A stretch of DNA of 64,000 bases from Topomyia yanbarensis (Eukaryota; Arthropoda; Insecta; Diptera; Culicidae): the NCBI RefSeq assembly GCF_030247195.1, contig NC_080671.1, positions 87,852,370 to 87,916,369 on the forward strand. The letters are read 5' to 3'. Both the position numbers and the translations under genes were made by a program. The notes beneath the pieces are model-generated. The model worked only from the letters and a program-made list of their open reading frames with translations, was not told where the DNA came from and made no database searches. How positions within the stretch are numbered: the stretch's first letter is position 1; every line of letters starts with the position of its first letter. This document shows positions 61,831 to 64,000 of this stretch, piece after piece.

Positions 61831-61895
61831 GGCATATCTAACTCAGTTTACCCCAAAATGGCGTTTATCATAAGATAGCACAACAGCGACGATAT
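61831..61895 (+). repeat. Second copy of the 41.0-kb dispersed repeat
   Basis: Same block order as at 40958. It lies just outside the right end of the hAT-like element at 59.6-61.8 kb. Confidence 0.8.
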
Positions 61896-62469
61896 GCTTC
61901 AACTTTTATTTTAATTAGGGGGTTTAACCTACTTTTTGCATTTTTCATTTCTAGAGTTCACAGTTTTTGGAAAAATATACAATCAATATTGAAGATGCTT
62001 AGTTCAGGAAGTGCTCAACAACTTTGCCGAAAGAAGCACGGTGTTCTTTCAAAATGTTATACTTGTTCATAGTTCGATGGTTCGAAATAAATACCAAATA
62101 TGATTTTTGCCCTTTGTATGTTTTAGCGACATTTAATCAGCAAAGGACTGGAAAATAGGTTATATTTTTATTATTAAGAGCCATAGTATTCAAGACAAAA
62201 CAAGTAGGCGAAGGAAAAAAGTTTAGAAAAGCGTGCAATAGAATCATACGAACAAGCTTAAAGTTTTCCGACTTCTTAACCCTTTTTTAATTCATTGATT
62301 TGACAGAGTTCATAACAGTAGCTTACCGGAGCCGTTGGATCTCATGCACATAATTCGCTATTGTGCGCGGAGACCTTCTTTCGCGATAGTGAAGTGTTTG
62401 TCTGCTCGCTCACTGTATTATGGGGGTCATTTGATTTACTCTTGTCTTTCACGACAATGTCATCGTTAA
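61896..62469. other. No gene
   Basis: Includes CAACTTTGCCGAAAG at about 62019, shared with the worn repeat near 37.46 kb. 62290-62469 is probably the downstream end of the ORF1 relic listed next. Confidence 0.35.
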
Positions 62470-62975
62470 TGCTGTCTTAGTGCCCGTGATTGCATGTTCC
62501 TCCCTGCTTCTTGCACTTACGGCTGACTAACCCAAACCCGTCGTCATTGCTATTAGCTTCTTCGTTAATGGTGCCTACTGTTGATTTGTTGGTGTTGGGC
62601 GTTGCTTGGCAACCAGTAAAGGTTCAGTTAATGGTATTGAAAACTCTGTTTTGGACTGGTTTTCCGTTGATTAGTTGGTAATCGGTTGAAATGCATTCTC
62701 CTCTGCATCCTTCGCGCAAGATCTGATTACAATACTTGCACGTAGAAGTTTTCCCCTCATGGCTACATAATGTAGTTTGTTTAGTAGTAGTTCGGTGAGC
62801 TTTGAGTTATATAGCCAAATAGGAGGGAATAGCTTTTTCGACCCGCATCCTCACCACAAGAACACCGTTAGAAATACCCGGGAAGGAGTTTCTCAAAATA
62901 TCAGGTGTAATGAATTTTACTTCTCCATATAGCGACATGAATTTGCAATTTACCCAGAAAGGGTAGGAGGTGATA
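62470..62975 (-). pseudogene. Non-LTR ORF1 (gag-like) fragment with zinc-knuckle start
   Basis: The minus strand from about 62965 reads, in one frame, WVNCKFMSLYGEVKFITP, DILRNSFPGISNGVLVVRM, RVEKAIPSYLAI, a stop, then HEGKTSTCKYCNQILREGC. N-GV-LV-RM-V-KAIPSYL followed by C-x2-C zinc-knuckle residues is the RNA-binding ORF1 protein pattern of mosquito Jockey-type elements. The frame breaks afterwards. It is an isolated dead fragment; ORF2 is absent next to it. Confidence 0.65.
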
Positions 62976-63175
62976 ACGTCGCTTTGTACTATCTATTGAC
63001 AAGCGCCATTTGTCATTTTTCGAGAAAAAATGATTTGTTAAGTTTGATATTGAATATCTTGACAAATATAAATGTTAGAAGATTTTCGCAAACGACAATC
63101 GATGCTTTCACGATTTCTGTTGAAATCTCTCGATTTATGCGAAGATCGGTTTACTGTACTGACAGTTTTTAAAAT
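62976..63175 (+). repeat. Dispersed ~200-bp repeat, copy 2
   Basis: See copy at 59039. This copy abuts the ORF1 relic. Confidence 0.75.
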
Positions 63176-64000
63176 TTCATATAAAAATTCGTAAATTCGT
63201 AATTATTCGTAAATTTTAACAAGTGTTTACGGTTTTTTCAGTCGGTAAAATTTAGGCAAACGATTGGTTTTATAAATTTCCCGACGTTTCGGCCGTTTTT
63301 GATGCCCTTTTTGAAGGGAAATTTAACATAACCTTTTTTTGACAAAAACGATTAAGTTAAATTTCCCTTGAAAAAGTTTACCGCCGGCGTCGGCGATGAT
63401 GAGTTATGTTCTACCATAGACCATGCGGTACACTTGGGTGCAACGCCCAACTCCTACTCTGCAGAAGGCAAAGAATTCTTCACATTTCCTTTCGATCATG
63501 CCCATATGAGCCTGCCTAGTTCTGGTTTTCCGTTCTAAGTTTATAACTGATTCGCTCTAGAATATCTATCCATCTTTCAATTTCATTGCTTTCGTTTCTC
63601 TTAGTCTCAAATTTGCCGAAAATAGCAACAAAATCGATACAGTAGAACCTTGCGGCAATTAAAACATAGTAACATGTTGTCACTTTCACCACGCGCTTTA
63701 AATTGTTCTGCAAAACAAAACATGTGTGGGGGGGGGGTTCAAATCAATAATAACTGTTTTTTATGTCATGACCTAGTGCACTGTCAGGAAATTTATATGT
63801 TTTAATGTAATGAATCATTTAGTAATACATTTCGAATCTGTACAAACTCGAGGAAGATAATCATAAAGTAAAAACTGTTTTAAGAATTTTTCCACAGAAA
63901 TGTTTCATTTTTCAACAAAAAGAATAACAAGTCACCTAATATCTTTGGTAAAGCTTTTGCAAATGATGTTTTCTAAAATTTTGTCGAAAATACCGATACT
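63176..64000. other. Right end of window, no gene
   Basis: 63280-63300 (TTTCCCGACGTTTCGGCC) is a phrase common in mosquito repeats. 63311-63327 pairs with 63356-63372 (TTGAAGGGAAATTTAAC, one mismatch) as a small hairpin. A G10 run lies at 63728. Nothing else is recognised. Confidence 0.4.

Overview
The window looks like euchromatic but repeat-dominated nuclear DNA of a mosquito, most likely a culicine. It is AT-rich, has GT-AG introns, and carries element types I know from mosquitoes: tRNA-derived SINEs of the Feilai type, a Tc1/mariner element with a D37E catalytic spacing, Jockey- and RTE-like non-LTR remnants, and many small TIR elements (MITEs). The lineage comes from recognised repeat families, not from a marker gene, and no species is claimed.

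Genes. Only one protein-coding gene is convincing. It is a two-exon MADF-BESS DNA-binding protein at the left edge (exons 68-200 and 5231-6579, + strand), with a 5.03-kb intron and a long Asn/Ser/Thr-rich tail built from three imperfect ~52-residue repeats. Every other protein-like segment is a broken transposon gene: Jockey-type RT pieces at 32.9-33.6 and 38.2-38.8 kb, ORF1 (gag-like) pieces at 32.2-32.65 and 62.5-63.0 kb, an endonuclease piece at 43.8-44.2 kb, a D37E transposase with a frameshift and a stop at 50.7-51.6 kb, an RT relic at 52.9-53.9 kb, a second mariner-type transposase fragment at 57.7-58.1 kb, and a transposon-like fragment of unknown family at 18.75-19.1 kb. A few CpG-rich stretches (11.0-12.1, 21.0-21.9 and 34.6-34.8 kb) could be 5' exons or promoters of genes lying outside the window, but this is unproven.

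Layout. 0-6.6 kb: MADF-BESS gene. 6.6-22.8 kb: intergenic DNA with a TTAA-flanked element, a palindromic MITE pair, a cluster in which one ~253-bp MITE sits inside another, a SINE, and an inverted copy of a 1.07-kb repeat also found in the MADF intron. 22.8-26.2 kb: a piggyBac-like TTAA element split by a 2.5-kb retroelement insertion with a perfect 16-bp target duplication. 26.2-31.0 kb: a 4.8-kb hexanucleotide array, 569 pure TTGTAA units followed by 223 pure TTGTTA units. 31-43 kb: degraded retroelements, a 250-bp TA run, and small MITEs. 43-48 kb: a nest of TIR elements, then a 1.68-kb foldback structure with ~515-bp arms. 48-64 kb: the D37E transposon, a SINE with a 23-bp target duplication, nested palindromic MITEs, and a 2.23-kb hAT-like element with a perfect 8-bp duplication.

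How it fits together. There is no operon-like or co-functional gene set. The main story is layered transposition: several elements sit inside others, and intact target duplications allow the order of events to be read. The most unusual items are the two-phase hexamer array, the foldback element whose arms are made of TCCATAAAA-type subrepeats, and a family of short elements packed with TTTACGCGG motifs present in three copies.
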